Below are positions 52,842 to 61,322 of a stretch of DNA of 64,000 nucleotides, piece by piece. The notes under the pieces were generated by a model, which was given only the letters and a program-made list of their open reading frames with translations, did not search any database and was not told the DNA's origin. Position 1 is the first letter of the stretch, and every line of letters starts with the position of its first letter. Source of the DNA: Rhodospirillales bacterium (GTDB lineage: Bacteria > Pseudomonadota > Alphaproteobacteria > JAJFIK01); contig JAJFIK010000078.1 of assembly GCA_021775005.1 (NCBI GenBank), forward strand, positions 29,622 to 93,621. The letters are read 5' to 3'. The position numbers were made by a program, and so were the translations under genes.

Positions 52842-53684
52842 GTGTCACCCTTGGTTTTAGGTCTAGTTCTGTTTGCGGCTTTGCTTCACGCCGGGTGGAA
52901 TGCCCTTGTGAAACTCACTGACGACCGCCTTGTGGCCATGGCGTTGCTTGCGGGAAGCAGTGGCTTGGTGGGGCTCTGCTTGATACCGTTTTTCGCCATC
53001 CCCAATGCGGCAGCCTGGCCTTACATCGCGGTCACATCTTTAATTCACCTGGGCTACATGGGCTTTTTGGTGCGCGCCTATGCCCATGGAGACTTTGGCC
53101 AGGTCTATCCCATTGCCCGTGGTACAGCGCCGCTGTTGACCGCATTGCTCGGCGTCATCGTGTTTGGCGAACAGCTCGCCGGGCTGCAATGGCTGGCCAT
53201 CTTTCTCATCACCGGCGGCATCATCAGCCTTGCGGTGCATGGCATTGGATCAATTACCCATAACCTAAAAGGCATCACCTACGCCCTCATCACCGCCGTG
53301 TTCATTGCCAGCTATACCATTGTGGACGCGGCCGGCGCGCGCCTCTCAGGTGATGTCAACGGCTTTGCCGCCTGGCTTTTCGTGCTGCACGGCATTCCTT
53401 TGTTCATCCTCACCGCGTTTGTTCGCAAGGGCGAGCTATGGCAGAGCATCAAAGCAAACTGGCGGCCAGGACTCATGGGCGGCGCAATGAGCTTCGTCGC
53501 CTATTGGATCGTGCTCTGGGCGGTAACCCAAGGGGACGTAGCCCCTATTGCCGCCGTGCGCGAGACCAGCGTTATATTCGCCGCATTCATCGCGGTTCTT
53601 TTCATGAGTGAACGCTTTAGTTGGCAGCGTGTCGGCGCAGCCATCGTTGTTGCGGCGGGTGTTATTCTGTTGGCTGCGTACTAG
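52842..53684 (+). CDS. EamA-family (DMT) transporter inserted in GTA cluster
   Basis: 280 residues with ten predicted helices in two EamA repeats: first GLVLFAALLHAGWNALVKLTDD and YPIARGTAPLLTALLGVIVFGEQL, second GITYALITAVFIASYTIVDAAGA and VAPIAAVRETSVIFAAFIAVLFMSERFSWQR. The start is GTG, GGAG nine bases upstream. It is on the strand opposite to the GTA genes and has no known role in GTA particles. Substrates of this family are small metabolites. Base composition is like the host, so it may be an internal rearrangement. Confidence 0.88.
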   Translation: MSPLVLGLVLFAALLHAGWNALVKLTDDRLVAMALLAGSSGLVGLCLIPFFAIPNAAAWPYIAVTSLIHLGYMGFLVRAYAHGDFGQVYPIARGTAPLLTALLGVIVFGEQLAGLQWLAIFLITGGIISLAVHGIGSITHNLKGITYALITAVFIASYTIVDAAGARLSGDVNGFAAWLFVLHGIPLFILTAFVRKGELWQSIKANWRPGLMGGAMSFVAYWIVLWAVTQGDVAPIAAVRETSVIFAAFIAVLFMSERFSWQRVGAAIVVAAGVILLAAY

Positions 53685-54006
53685 GCTCTCTGATGCAGCG
53701 AAGATCAAAGGGGTATTGCTGGCCGCTCCTCGTTTCAACATATCCAACACAAGTGTCGCGACGATTGCAGGTTTGTGCCACATAAGCAGTTGGTGCGTTG
53801 GCCCCACCTAGACGTCCAACTGCGGAATCACTGTCGACAAAATTGCACATTAGGGTCAGTTCAAAGTACTGACCATAGAGACTACCTCCGTTTTCTACCG
53901 TGAAAACATAATCGCCTTGCCATCGAATGATGTCGTTCGCCACAACTATGCTAGGCACCAAGACGAGTGACAAGAATATTGCAAGTTCAATTGAACGAAC
54001 AAACAT
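53662..54006 (-). CDS. Secreted four-Cys protein, member A of a tandem pair
   Basis: 114 residues with a signal peptide (MFVRSIELAIFLSLVLVPSI, cleavage about VVA). Its mature part shares a pattern with the next gene: Q-T-C-x5-C-x-G-x-V-x3-S-G-x4-F-x3-C (here QTCNRRDTCVGYV then SGQQYPFDLRC), with one more Cys upstream (LMCNFVD) and a common Ala-Pro stretch. Four Cys suggest two disulfides in the periplasm or outside. AAGGAG precedes the ATG. The 3' end overlaps the transporter end by 23 bases. Function unknown. Confidence 0.7.
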   Translation of the reverse strand: MFVRSIELAIFLSLVLVPSIVVANDIIRWQGDYVFTVENGGSLYGQYFELTLMCNFVDSDSAVGRLGGANAPTAYVAQTCNRRDTCVGYVETRSGQQYPFDLRCIREPSTQPTE

Positions 54007-54033
54007 CTGCAACTCCTTCCAGACCCTGCAATG

Positions 54034-54348
54034 CTAACAGCTCACGTTAAAACGGATCGTATCCCCAGACGGGATGTAGACCTCGCCCCGGCAAGATTGA
54101 CCTTGCTGGCAGGTTTGATCGACCCGTACATCCGGCGCGTAAAGCGAGCTGCCAACACTGCTGCTCCCACCACGTGATCGTTGGCAAGCTGATTGCACAT
54201 GCCTTGACGTTGCACCGGCCTCAGAGCTTGAGTTACTGGAAGCCACATAATTTTGAATGTCGCGGTAACTGCTGGCGTTGCGCAGCGCGGCGTATGACGC
54301 CACTGCAGAAATCAATACCGCAATTAAAGAGAGAATGATTATACGCAT
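54034..54348 (-). CDS. Secreted four-Cys protein, member B of a tandem pair
   Basis: 104 residues with a signal peptide (MRIIILSLIAVLISAVAS, cleavage about YA). The C-terminal pattern matches member A: QTCQQGQSCRGEV then SGDTIRFNVSC. The fourth Cys is in QSACQRSR. The region between is Ser-rich (ASSNSSSEAGATSR). The start follows GGGGGATC. It lies 27 bases upstream of member A and 45 bases after the portal gene end. The two proteins have diverged strongly outside the motif, so duplication is old. Function unknown. Confidence 0.7.
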   Translation of the reverse strand: MRIIILSLIAVLISAVASYAALRNASSYRDIQNYVASSNSSSEAGATSRHVQSACQRSRGGSSSVGSSLYAPDVRVDQTCQQGQSCRGEVYIPSGDTIRFNVSC

Positions 54349-54393
54349 ACTCAGATCCCCCACGGTTTTATCTCAGATGACAATCTAGCATGT

Positions 54394-55644
54394 TCATACA
54401 GTTGACGCTACCCTTATAGGGTGCACTGAGCCGTCACCAACATCGCCAGACTCTCCACCTTCTTCCGCCTCTCCCGCGCCATACCCCACTGCAGCGCGTT
54501 TTTCATCGCGGGTGAGGAAACTGGCTGATTCCACGCGGGCCCAAAGGGCTTCACGCTCTGCCGTCATAGCCTCAACGCCATCGAGATCTGTACTCAGCCG
54601 CAACCCTTCGCCGAAGCGGGGGCCGAGCCAGTTGGTTAGGGCCTCAAGGGTTCGATCAACCAGCGGCAACACAGTTGCGCGCCAAAACGCCAGCTGCGCT
54701 TCGCGATAGTTGGAATACGTGTTGTCGCCGGGAATACCGAGCAACATGGGCGGCATACCAAAAGCCAGCGCGATCTCCCGCGCAGCCGCGTTGCGCGAAT
54801 CCAGGTACTGAATCTCCGACGGCGAAAGTGAAAGCGATTGCCACTCAAGGCCGCCCTCCAAGAGCAACGGCCGCCCTGCGTTCTTGGCGCCTTGAAAGTT
54901 CTCTTGTAGCTCAGCCTTCAAGCGCTCAAATTGATCAGCGGTTAAATTCTGCGCGCCACTTGGCCCGCGATAGACAAGCGCGCCGGAAGGCCGCGCGGCG
55001 TTATCAAGCAAAGCCTTCAACCAAGCCCCGCCTTGGTTATAGATATCGATAGCGGGCGCAGCGGCCTCTATGGGGCTATGGCCATAGTGATCATCGGTGG
55101 GATGAAATGTCTTGAGGTGCAGGATGGGCGACGCATCCCCGTCTACCTTAAAACGACGCGTCTTACTGCCAACGGAATACTCATATCCTTCGGGCCACCC
55201 GCGCGCGCCAGGAATAACTTTCATACGATCTGGGCGAAGGGCATAAAGCTCCCCCATGCCATCGCCGCCATCCACCGCTTCAACATAGGCATTGCCCGAA
55301 ATCTGCAAGTGCCCGTAGATCGTTCCCAGCAAATCCTTGCCGCTGACCAAGGGATTGGGCCGCGTGAGAAGTTTGAGCAAGGGATGCGCATCAAGCTCGA
55401 TCTCGCCTTCAAAGATCACCAGCGGCACAGACGCGGCTGCCTCAGCAATTGAGCGAATGCAGCGATAGGCGATGGGGTTGGAGGCATAGCCTTCCCGTGC
55501 CATGGCAGTATAATTGCGCGGCGTCCAGCGCGGCTGCCCGGTCAAGTGCAAGGCAATCAGGCTTTCGCCTACGCTGGCTTTGCGTTCCGGGGCGACAAAA
55601 TTTCGCAAGGCGCTCATGACATCATCAAGCATAACTCTATCCAT
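54394..55644 (-). CDS. GTA gp3 portal protein
   Basis: 416 residues of the HK97 portal family: YTAMAREGYASNPIAYRCIRSIAEAAASVPLVIFEG, LLGTIYGHLQISGNAYVEAV, DRMKVIPGARGWPEGYEY, MPPMLLGIPGDNTYSNYREAQLAFWR, TVLPLVDRTLEALTNWL. It forms the dodecameric packaging channel. The ATG overlaps the terminase stop by eight bases; a Met four codons in (55632) is an alternative. The C-terminus is acidic and Gly-rich (GAGEAEEGGESGDVGDG). Confidence 0.95.
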   Translation of the reverse strand: MDRVMLDDVMSALRNFVAPERKASVGESLIALHLTGQPRWTPRNYTAMAREGYASNPIAYRCIRSIAEAAASVPLVIFEGEIELDAHPLLKLLTRPNPLVSGKDLLGTIYGHLQISGNAYVEAVDGGDGMGELYALRPDRMKVIPGARGWPEGYEYSVGSKTRRFKVDGDASPILHLKTFHPTDDHYGHSPIEAAAPAIDIYNQGGAWLKALLDNAARPSGALVYRGPSGAQNLTADQFERLKAELQENFQGAKNAGRPLLLEGGLEWQSLSLSPSEIQYLDSRNAAAREIALAFGMPPMLLGIPGDNTYSNYREAQLAFWRATVLPLVDRTLEALTNWLGPRFGEGLRLSTDLDGVEAMTAEREALWARVESASFLTRDEKRAAVGYGAGEAEEGGESGDVGDGSVHPIRVASTV

Positions 55645-56998
55645 TCAAGCTGCGAATACGCGGCGCAGATCCGCGCGTGAGATTGCTAAGCGCCCACACC
55701 AGGGCATCAAGGCGGTCAGGGCTTTTGCTGCCCTCCCCGGTGAAGCTGCACATTTGATCTTCAAGCTCGGCAAAGTGCCCGGCGTGATGCACAAGGCCGC
55801 GCTCATAAAGCGCCGCAATGGGCTCGGCGCGGGCCATCTTGCCCCTGCTGGCCCGCACCAGATGCAGCGGCAGTAAATGCCCCGCTTGATCCAAAACAGA
55901 GCGCACCATTTCGCCGCCCTGGTTCACCTCCGCGACAATGCGGTCAGCGCCCAACTCGTCATAAAGCGTAACCGCGCGCGCAGCCCAACCCCCTGGGGTT
56001 AAGCCCTGCACTGAGCGATCGGCGATGATATAAAACTGCTCATCCGCGCCCAATGCTGCAGCAACAATGCCGCATTCATCAGCGCGCGGGCCTGAGGTCA
56101 CAGGCGGGTCGATAGCAACGACAACGCGCTGGAACGCCGGTGGCTCTGCAACACGTGCCGCATCAATCGGACCGCGCGCCCAAAGCGCGCCCGGCACATC
56201 GTCAATAAGCTCGCCCAGTAATTCCTGCCGCCCCAAATGAGTGCCTTCAAAGCGTGCAATAACCGCATCAAAAAACGCCGGCGCGAGGTTGGCCTTGTTG
56301 GCAAAAGTTGTGGCATGACTGATCGCTGTCGTCGGGTCCGCAATCAGTCGTTTCAGAGCGGGAACCGGCCGCGGTGTTGTGGTTACAACTTGCCGCGGGC
56401 GCCGGCCCAGCCGCAATCCAAATTGCAACATGTCAAAAGTCTCTTCCGCCTTGGCAAACTTGGCGAGTTCATCAAGCCAGGCCGCATCATGTTGCGGCCC
56501 GCGCAAGGCTTCTGGATCTTCTGCCGAGTACAGCGTTGCCTTTGCGCCGTTGGGCCAGATGAGCTCCCGCGCCGTTTTACGCCACGTCGGACGCCAGGCA
56601 AAAGGGCTCAGCGCCAAGAGACCGCTGGGGCCTTCCACCATAACGCTGCGGCCCTCAGAAAAATCCTGTGCCACAAGGGCGATGCGCGATGCGCGCCCTG
56701 CCGCAAGGGGCGAGGTGCCTTCAACTTGATCGCGAATCCACTCAGCGCCAGCGCGCGTTTTGCCCGCGCCGCGCCCGCCAAGAACGAGCCACGTGGTCCA
56801 TTGATCACCGGGCGGCGCGATCTGATCAGCGCGTGCCCAAAAGCGCCACTCATGCAGCAGAAATTCAAGTTCCGCTGTCGTTAGGTCGTTCAGAAATGCC
56901 TTGCGCATGGGCAGAGGCAATAAGTTGATCGAGGCGGCGCTCAAGGGTTTCCCGCATGCGCCTGCGGTCGAGCCGGTCACTCTTTGCCGATTGGCCAT
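55637..56998 (-). CDS. GTA gp2 large terminase
   Basis: 453 residues from the earliest start; MRKAFLNDL (56908) is the likely true start because it leaves a smaller overlap with gp1. ATPase: Walker A LVLGGRGAGKTRAG, Walker B AAWLDELAKF, then VVTTTPRPVPALKRLI as coupling motif. Nuclease: VVVAIDPPVTSG, IVAEVNQGGE and DRLDALVWALSNL carry the metal-binding acids. It pumps DNA into the head; GTA terminases package host DNA without a specific site. All motifs appear intact, so packaging may be functional. Confidence 0.96.
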   Translation of the reverse strand: MANRQRVTGSTAGACGKPLSAASINLLPLPMRKAFLNDLTTAELEFLLHEWRFWARADQIAPPGDQWTTWLVLGGRGAGKTRAGAEWIRDQVEGTSPLAAGRASRIALVAQDFSEGRSVMVEGPSGLLALSPFAWRPTWRKTARELIWPNGAKATLYSAEDPEALRGPQHDAAWLDELAKFAKAEETFDMLQFGLRLGRRPRQVVTTTPRPVPALKRLIADPTTAISHATTFANKANLAPAFFDAVIARFEGTHLGRQELLGELIDDVPGALWARGPIDAARVAEPPAFQRVVVAIDPPVTSGPRADECGIVAAALGADEQFYIIADRSVQGLTPGGWAARAVTLYDELGADRIVAEVNQGGEMVRSVLDQAGHLLPLHLVRASRGKMARAEPIAALYERGLVHHAGHFAELEDQMCSFTGEGSKSPDRLDALVWALSNLTRGSAPRIRSLNG

Positions 56999-57458
56999 CT
57001 GATTTTGTTATCTTTGTTTTCTTGGACATGATTTCGATCTCCTTCAGCTTTTCAGCCGTTCTAATCAGCACACTGAGGGTTCGTGCTTCTTTCTCCGCTT
57101 GGGCGGAGTTGATTTCTTCTCCGTCATCGGACCACCGTTCTTCAAGCTCGGTAATCTGCCGGTCCAAAGCGCGCGCAAGGCGACCCTCAAATGTCACACT
57201 GGGCAAGCGCTTACCGCGAAGTTTTTGGCGGGGCGACCACTCTTCTCTGCGGGCCCGGTTCGATATGCCGCCACTTGAAACACCAAACCTTTTGCTTAAC
57301 TCAGCAAGGGTTTCTGTGTTCTCAGCATAGGCGGCCGCAATGGCATCCCAATCGAGGTGCGTTAAACGTTTTGGCAATGGCAGGGTCACTTGAACGCGCC
57401 GCGGCAACACCGGGTCGCTGGATACAGTTTTGCAGATGATGTTAAAGTGGGTTCGCAT
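56865..57458 (-). CDS. GTA gp1 small terminase
   Basis: 197 residues. The N-terminal part has a helix-turn-helix (YAENTETLAELSKRFGVSSGGISNRARREEW), the middle a long charged helix (LDRQITELEERWSDDGEEI, EKEARTLSVLIRTAEKLKEIEIM) typical of small terminase oligomerisation. The C-terminus (RRRMRETLERRLDQLIASAHAQ) overlaps the large terminase reading frame. The SD before the ATG is weak, so the start is uncertain; a GTG at codon 23 is possible. It is the first structural gene of the cluster. Confidence 0.85.
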   Translation of the reverse strand: MRTHFNIICKTVSSDPVLPRRVQVTLPLPKRLTHLDWDAIAAAYAENTETLAELSKRFGVSSGGISNRARREEWSPRQKLRGKRLPSVTFEGRLARALDRQITELEERWSDDGEEINSAQAEKEARTLSVLIRTAEKLKEIEIMSKKTKITKSDGQSAKSDRLDRRRMRETLERRLDQLIASAHAQGISERPNDSGT

Positions 57459-57494
57459 CGCAACGCTTTCAAGCGCGCCGCGCGAAGTCCCTTC

Positions 57495-57986
57495 TTAATC
57501 CCCGGACTTGGAGAGGTCTTCCACGTCCCAAAGGGGCCAATCGACGATACGATCGTCTTGCTCTTCCTCAGGAATAGACAATTCAGAAATAATGCGTCCA
57601 CGCACAGATATCCCCGCGCTATGCACGGAGTTGGGATCACCTGAGATCAATGGGTGCCACCAACGCAGCTCTTGGCCTTCCCAAAGCAAGCGATACGCAC
57701 ATGTCGGCGGCATCCAGTGGGCGATTTTGGGCAGCGCGTCAGGCGTTACGTTTACGCATGTGGGCACCCGGGTGGTACGGTTCCCATAATCGCCGCAACG
57801 GCACGATTGATTGTCAAGAAGGTGGCAGGCAACATCGGTGAAGAACGTCTCAGTGGTATCTTCGTCTTCCAGCTTGATCAGGCAGCAGCGCGCGCAGCCA
57901 TCACAAAGGCTCTCCCACTCGTCTTGCAAAAGGGCATCGAGGGATTTTGACTGCCAAAATGGTTCATTGCCTGCACCTTTGCTCAC
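57495..57986 (-). CDS. YcgN/UPF0260 family cysteine-cluster protein
   Basis: 163 residues. Cys residues are grouped as LCDGCARCCLIKLEDE, ACHLLD, SCRCGDYGNR and PTCVNVTP, the pattern of the YkgJ-type metal-binding family, with LPKIAHWMPPTCAYRLLWEG and WHPLISGDPNSVHSAGISVRG as the UPF0260 signature. Function is not established. It lies 36 bases upstream of gp1 on the same strand, with no obvious terminator between, so the GTA transcript might begin at its promoter. Confidence 0.92.
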   Translation of the reverse strand: MSKGAGNEPFWQSKSLDALLQDEWESLCDGCARCCLIKLEDEDTTETFFTDVACHLLDNQSCRCGDYGNRTTRVPTCVNVTPDALPKIAHWMPPTCAYRLLWEGQELRWWHPLISGDPNSVHSAGISVRGRIISELSIPEEEQDDRIVDWPLWDVEDLSKSGD

Positions 57987-58009
57987 GCCCCGTTGCCCTT
58001 CATTTCGCC

Positions 58010-58046
58010 TTGCCTCATGCTTGCCTCATGCTTGCCCCATTATAAG
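58010..58046 (+). promoter_or_regulatory. 11-base direct repeats next to a -10-like box
   Basis: TTGCCTCATGC occurs at 58010-58020 and 58021-58031, followed by an incomplete third copy TTGCCCCAT (58032-58040) and TATAAG (58041-58046). The period is one helical turn. The position is 33 bases before the penicillin-binding protein start, in the divergent region shared with the UPF0260 gene. A regulator binding one face of the DNA is plausible. Confidence 0.45.
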
Positions 58047-58078
58047 ACCATACAGCCGCAAACGCACGAGGCACCTTG

Positions 58079-60061
58079 GTGAACCGACATTCAATCGTCA
58101 ATCAGTTTGGTCGATCCATCGGGCAAATCCCCTGGTTCTATCGCGGGCCGATGTTTTTGGCCCTCCTTGGTATTGCTCTATTGCTGGGGCTCGCCATCGC
58201 CATTGAGCTCCTTACCGCCCGCCCACCAAGTCGCGAGGAGCTTTGGCAGGTCAATCGTGAGCCGAGCCTGACCATATTGGATGAAGGCGGCGAAACGCTG
58301 GCGACGCGCGGCGCGTTCTATGGCGAAGTGGTGTCCTTGCGCGAACTGCCAGTCTATCTCACGCAAGCCTTCGTTGCCATTGAGGATCGGCGTTTCTTCG
58401 ATCACGAGGGGGTGGACTACTGGGGCCTTGCCCGCGCCATGCTGGCTAACATTCAAGCGGGCGGTGTAGTGCAAGGGGGCAGCACCATATCCCAGCAGCT
58501 TGCCAAGAACCTGTTCCTCTCGTCGGACCGCACTTTGGCACGCAAAGTAGAAGAATTATTTCTCGCCATCTGGCTTGAGCGGCATCTCACCAAAGATGAA
58601 ATCCTTGAGCTTTACATCAACCGCATTTATCTCGGTGCCGGCACCTACGGTGTTGATGCAGCGGCGCGGTTCTATTTTGGCAAGTCCGCGCGGGACCTGA
58701 CCTTGCCTGAGGCCGCCATGTTGGCGGGGCTCCCTAAAGCACCATCACGCTATGCGCCCACCACCGATCTTGCTTTGGCGCAAGGCCGCGCGAGCCTGGT
58801 ACTCGATGCCATGGTGGCCGCGCATTATATTTCTCAAGGCCAAGCGGACGCCGCGCGAGAAACCCCCGCTGAGCCCATTGGCTTCACCAACACCGACGGG
58901 CAGCAATATTTTGTCGATTTCGTTATCTCCGAAGTCCGTGAGCTCATTGGCGAGTCTGAACGTAATCTGCTTATCACCACGACCCTTGATCGCGAGTTGC
59001 AGGCAACCGCAGAAGAGACCTTGGATTTTCGCTTGTCGCGGGACGGCGAACCCCTCGGCGCGACCCAAGGGGCGATGGTCACGCTGTCTCCTGATGGGGC
59101 GATCCGCGTCATGGTGGGGGGGCGTGACTATGCCGCCAGCCAATTCAATCGCGCAGTGCAGGCCCAGCGCCAGCCGGGATCATCGTTCAAACCGTTTGTG
59201 TATCTCACCGCATTGGAAAGCGGTGTCACGCCGGACAGTTATTATCGCGACGAACCCCTTCGCATCGGTGATTGGGAACCGGGAAATTACAACAATCGCT
59301 ATGTGGGGCGCGTGACTGTGGCCGAAGCCCTGCGGCGCTCCATTAACACCATCGCGGTGCAACTGGGCCAAGAGGTTGGGGCCGAAGCGGTTGTCGCCAC
59401 CGCAAGCCGGGTTGGCATTCGATCAGAGCTTCAGCCCCTGCCCTCACTGGCCCTTGGCGCGGCGGAAGTGAATCTTCTGGAAATGACAACTGCGTATGCA
59501 ATATTCCAATCCAGCGGCACGCAAGTTGAGCGCTATGCCGTTACGCGCATTGTGGCGGAAGACGGCTCTGTGCTGTTTGAGCGCGAAACACCCACCGCGC
59601 CGCCGCGCATTGTGGACGAAGGCCTCGCCCGCGAAATGACTCAGATGCTCTATGGGGTGGTGGAAAACGGCACCGGCACAGCCGCCGACTTGGGGCGGCG
59701 CGAAGCGGCCGGCAAAACCGGCACCACCCAAGAATGGCGCGACGCCTGGTTCATCGGCTTTACCGCCGACTATGTCACCGGGGTTTGGATCGGCAATGAC
59801 GCCTCTGATCCCATGGACCACGTGGCAGGGGGCGGCATCCCTGCTTCGATCTGGCGCGATTATATGGCTGTCGCCCACGAAGGGCTTGAGCTCAGACCCC
59901 TGGCGCGGGAGGTGGCGCGTCGCCGCGAACCAGACGGCGAGGCCGACGACATGGCTGATACGATGAGCGGCAATGCGGAATTGCGCTCATTTCTCCAGCG
60001 CGTGGGCAATCAGTTTCGGGAGACCGGCCGGCGCGTTTCTGGGCGCCGACGCGGGCGCTAA
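58079..60061 (+). CDS. Class A penicillin-binding protein (PBP1a/1c type)
   Basis: 660 residues from a GTG (GAGG seven bases upstream). One N-terminal helix (MFLALLGIALLLGLAIAIELL). Glycosyltransferase domain: catalytic Glu102 in AIEDRRFFDHEGVD, GGSTISQQLAKN, LELYINRIYLGAGTYG. Transpeptidase: Ser368-Lys371 in GSSFKPFVYL, SIN in RRSINTIAVQLG and KTG in AAGKTGTTQEWRDAWF. The C-terminus ends in a basic GRRVSGRRRGR tail. It polymerises and cross-links peptidoglycan in the periplasm. It is shorter than E. coli PBP1a and lacks the large accessory domain. Confidence 0.94.
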   Translation: MNRHSIVNQFGRSIGQIPWFYRGPMFLALLGIALLLGLAIAIELLTARPPSREELWQVNREPSLTILDEGGETLATRGAFYGEVVSLRELPVYLTQAFVAIEDRRFFDHEGVDYWGLARAMLANIQAGGVVQGGSTISQQLAKNLFLSSDRTLARKVEELFLAIWLERHLTKDEILELYINRIYLGAGTYGVDAAARFYFGKSARDLTLPEAAMLAGLPKAPSRYAPTTDLALAQGRASLVLDAMVAAHYISQGQADAARETPAEPIGFTNTDGQQYFVDFVISEVRELIGESERNLLITTTLDRELQATAEETLDFRLSRDGEPLGATQGAMVTLSPDGAIRVMVGGRDYAASQFNRAVQAQRQPGSSFKPFVYLTALESGVTPDSYYRDEPLRIGDWEPGNYNNRYVGRVTVAEALRRSINTIAVQLGQEVGAEAVVATASRVGIRSELQPLPSLALGAAEVNLLEMTTAYAIFQSSGTQVERYAVTRIVAEDGSVLFERETPTAPPRIVDEGLAREMTQMLYGVVENGTGTAADLGRREAAGKTGTTQEWRDAWFIGFTADYVTGVWIGNDASDPMDHVAGGGIPASIWRDYMAVAHEGLELRPLAREVARRREPDGEADDMADTMSGNAELRSFLQRVGNQFRETGRRVSGRRRGR

Positions 60062-60786
60062 AACCCCAGCTGAGGGGCGCCTTCTATATACCAGCGGCCT
60101 TGGCGATCCCGACAAGCGGTTCCTGACCAGCTATCATCTATGCCGCCGGGCAGACGCAATGTCTGGCGATAGTCGCGGCAATAGGTCGGCGTGCGAGAAG
60201 TCCCGCCCGCAAGCAGTAAGTCACCACCATCGCGCTGCTCAAGCAGGGGCTCGTACATATAGCCGATCACCGCACCGCCGCGCGCCATCAAAAGCCATTG
60301 CTGCCCCCGCACCCTGCCCGCCGCTTCAAGCACCGTGCCTTCGGTCAAGGTGTTGACGATGGGCGAATTGGTATTCGGCCCGAGGCGTACATTCGTATTC
60401 TGCTTGACTTCATAGTCCCCTTGCGTCGGCTCAAGGGGATGATCTGTATAAAGACCAATGGGCGCATTGAGGCGTCGGCCACGTGCGAAATCCACATCGC
60501 GCAAATAGGCGTCACCAGCGATCACCATTCCATGAGCCCCGGTACGGCGGGCCGACCAATTCATCGAGGTGTTTGGTTCTGAGGCCATGGCGCTTAAGAA
60601 CGCACCGCTAATTTGATAGGCGTCGCGCTGGCCCAGCGCCCGCTCATAATTTGAGCCAAACGCCACATAGGGCACTGTCTCATGGGTTTGAGCGCGATCA
60701 GGCCCACGAGAGTAATTTCGTGATCCTGAAGATACGCTGCACCCGGCCAGCAGCAGGGCCACAAAAGCAAGCAATAGTAATCGCAT
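60058..60786 (-). CDS. SH3-domain lipoprotein with surface-antigen-like C-terminus
   Basis: 242 residues. Signal and lipobox MRLLLLAFVALLLAGC. The middle has a bacterial SH3 domain (EVKQNTNVRLGPNTNSPIVNTLTEGTVL, QWLLMARGGAVIGYMYEPLL). The end, CRDYRQTLRLPGG and TACRDRQGRWYIE, resembles the last part of the 17-kDa surface antigen family. It is an envelope lipoprotein, perhaps binding peptidoglycan. I chose MRLLLL; MTVSMRL four codons upstream is possible, and the frame opens far beyond it. Its stop overlaps that of the penicillin-binding protein on the other strand. Confidence 0.82.
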   Translation of the reverse strand: MRLLLLAFVALLLAGCSVSSGSRNYSRGPDRAQTHETVPYVAFGSNYERALGQRDAYQISGAFLSAMASEPNTSMNWSARRTGAHGMVIAGDAYLRDVDFARGRRLNAPIGLYTDHPLEPTQGDYEVKQNTNVRLGPNTNSPIVNTLTEGTVLEAAGRVRGQQWLLMARGGAVIGYMYEPLLEQRDGGDLLLAGGTSRTPTYCRDYRQTLRLPGGIDDSWSGTACRDRQGRWYIEGAPQLGF

Positions 60787-61004
60787 GGAAACCGTCATCC
60801 TTTGTTCGGCACCCCTGCCCGCGTCTTCTTGGACTGGATTCAGGCGGATAGGGGCGCTTTCGTCAATCACCAATGCCAGCCACGGGCCAGCGGTCACATT
60901 TGAGCTATTTAACATAGTTACATGTGTTATATTTCTATTCTTGTATTTCTTGTGTGAAACACAATATTCTCCCCTAGTGACCTGCAAAATAGGGGAACCG
61001 ACCG

Positions 61005-61322
61005 ATGGCGAAGTTTTCTGGCCTTCAAGCCGTTACGGCCAATCTGCTGTGCTCCGGCGCGGCGGTTTATCTCACCGAGGCCCATACCTGGAGCCCTCGT
61101 TTTCTCGACGCGGCGCTGTTTCGTGAACCGGGCGATGCCGCCGCCGCCCTCACTTTTGGCGCGGCAGAAGTTGAAGCGCGCATTGTGCTTGATCCCTATG
61201 CCTTTGATTGCATAGAGGTCGGCGAAGACGTCCGGCCCAAGACAGTACGTGAGGTCATTCGCGCAGGCGGGCCCTCGGTGGCAACAGCCCTTAACGCGCG
61301 CGCGATTGGCAACGCCGCATGA
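61005..61322 (+). CDS. DUF2849 protein of the sulfite/nitrite reductase operon
   Basis: 105 residues: FSGLQAVTANLLCSGAAVYLTEAHTW and YAFDCIEVGEDVRPKTVREVIRAGGPS, the DUF2849 pattern. Members are found directly before sulfite reductase genes in alphaproteobacteria; a precise role is not known. It begins the operon in this window and overlaps the GST gene by ATGA. Confidence 0.9.
   Translation: MAKFSGLQAVTANLLCSGAAVYLTEAHTWSPRFLDAALFREPGDAAAALTFGAAEVEARIVLDPYAFDCIEVGEDVRPKTVREVIRAGGPSVATALNARAIGNAA

Noticed and set aside
36793..57458. An intact temperate prophage
   Set aside because: No integrase, repressor, replication or lysis module and no attachment repeats were seen, the tape measure is short, and the gene order is that of GTA clusters.
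58010..58040. A CRISPR array
   Set aside because: Repeats are 11 bases, directly adjacent and only three in number, with no spacers and no cas genes.
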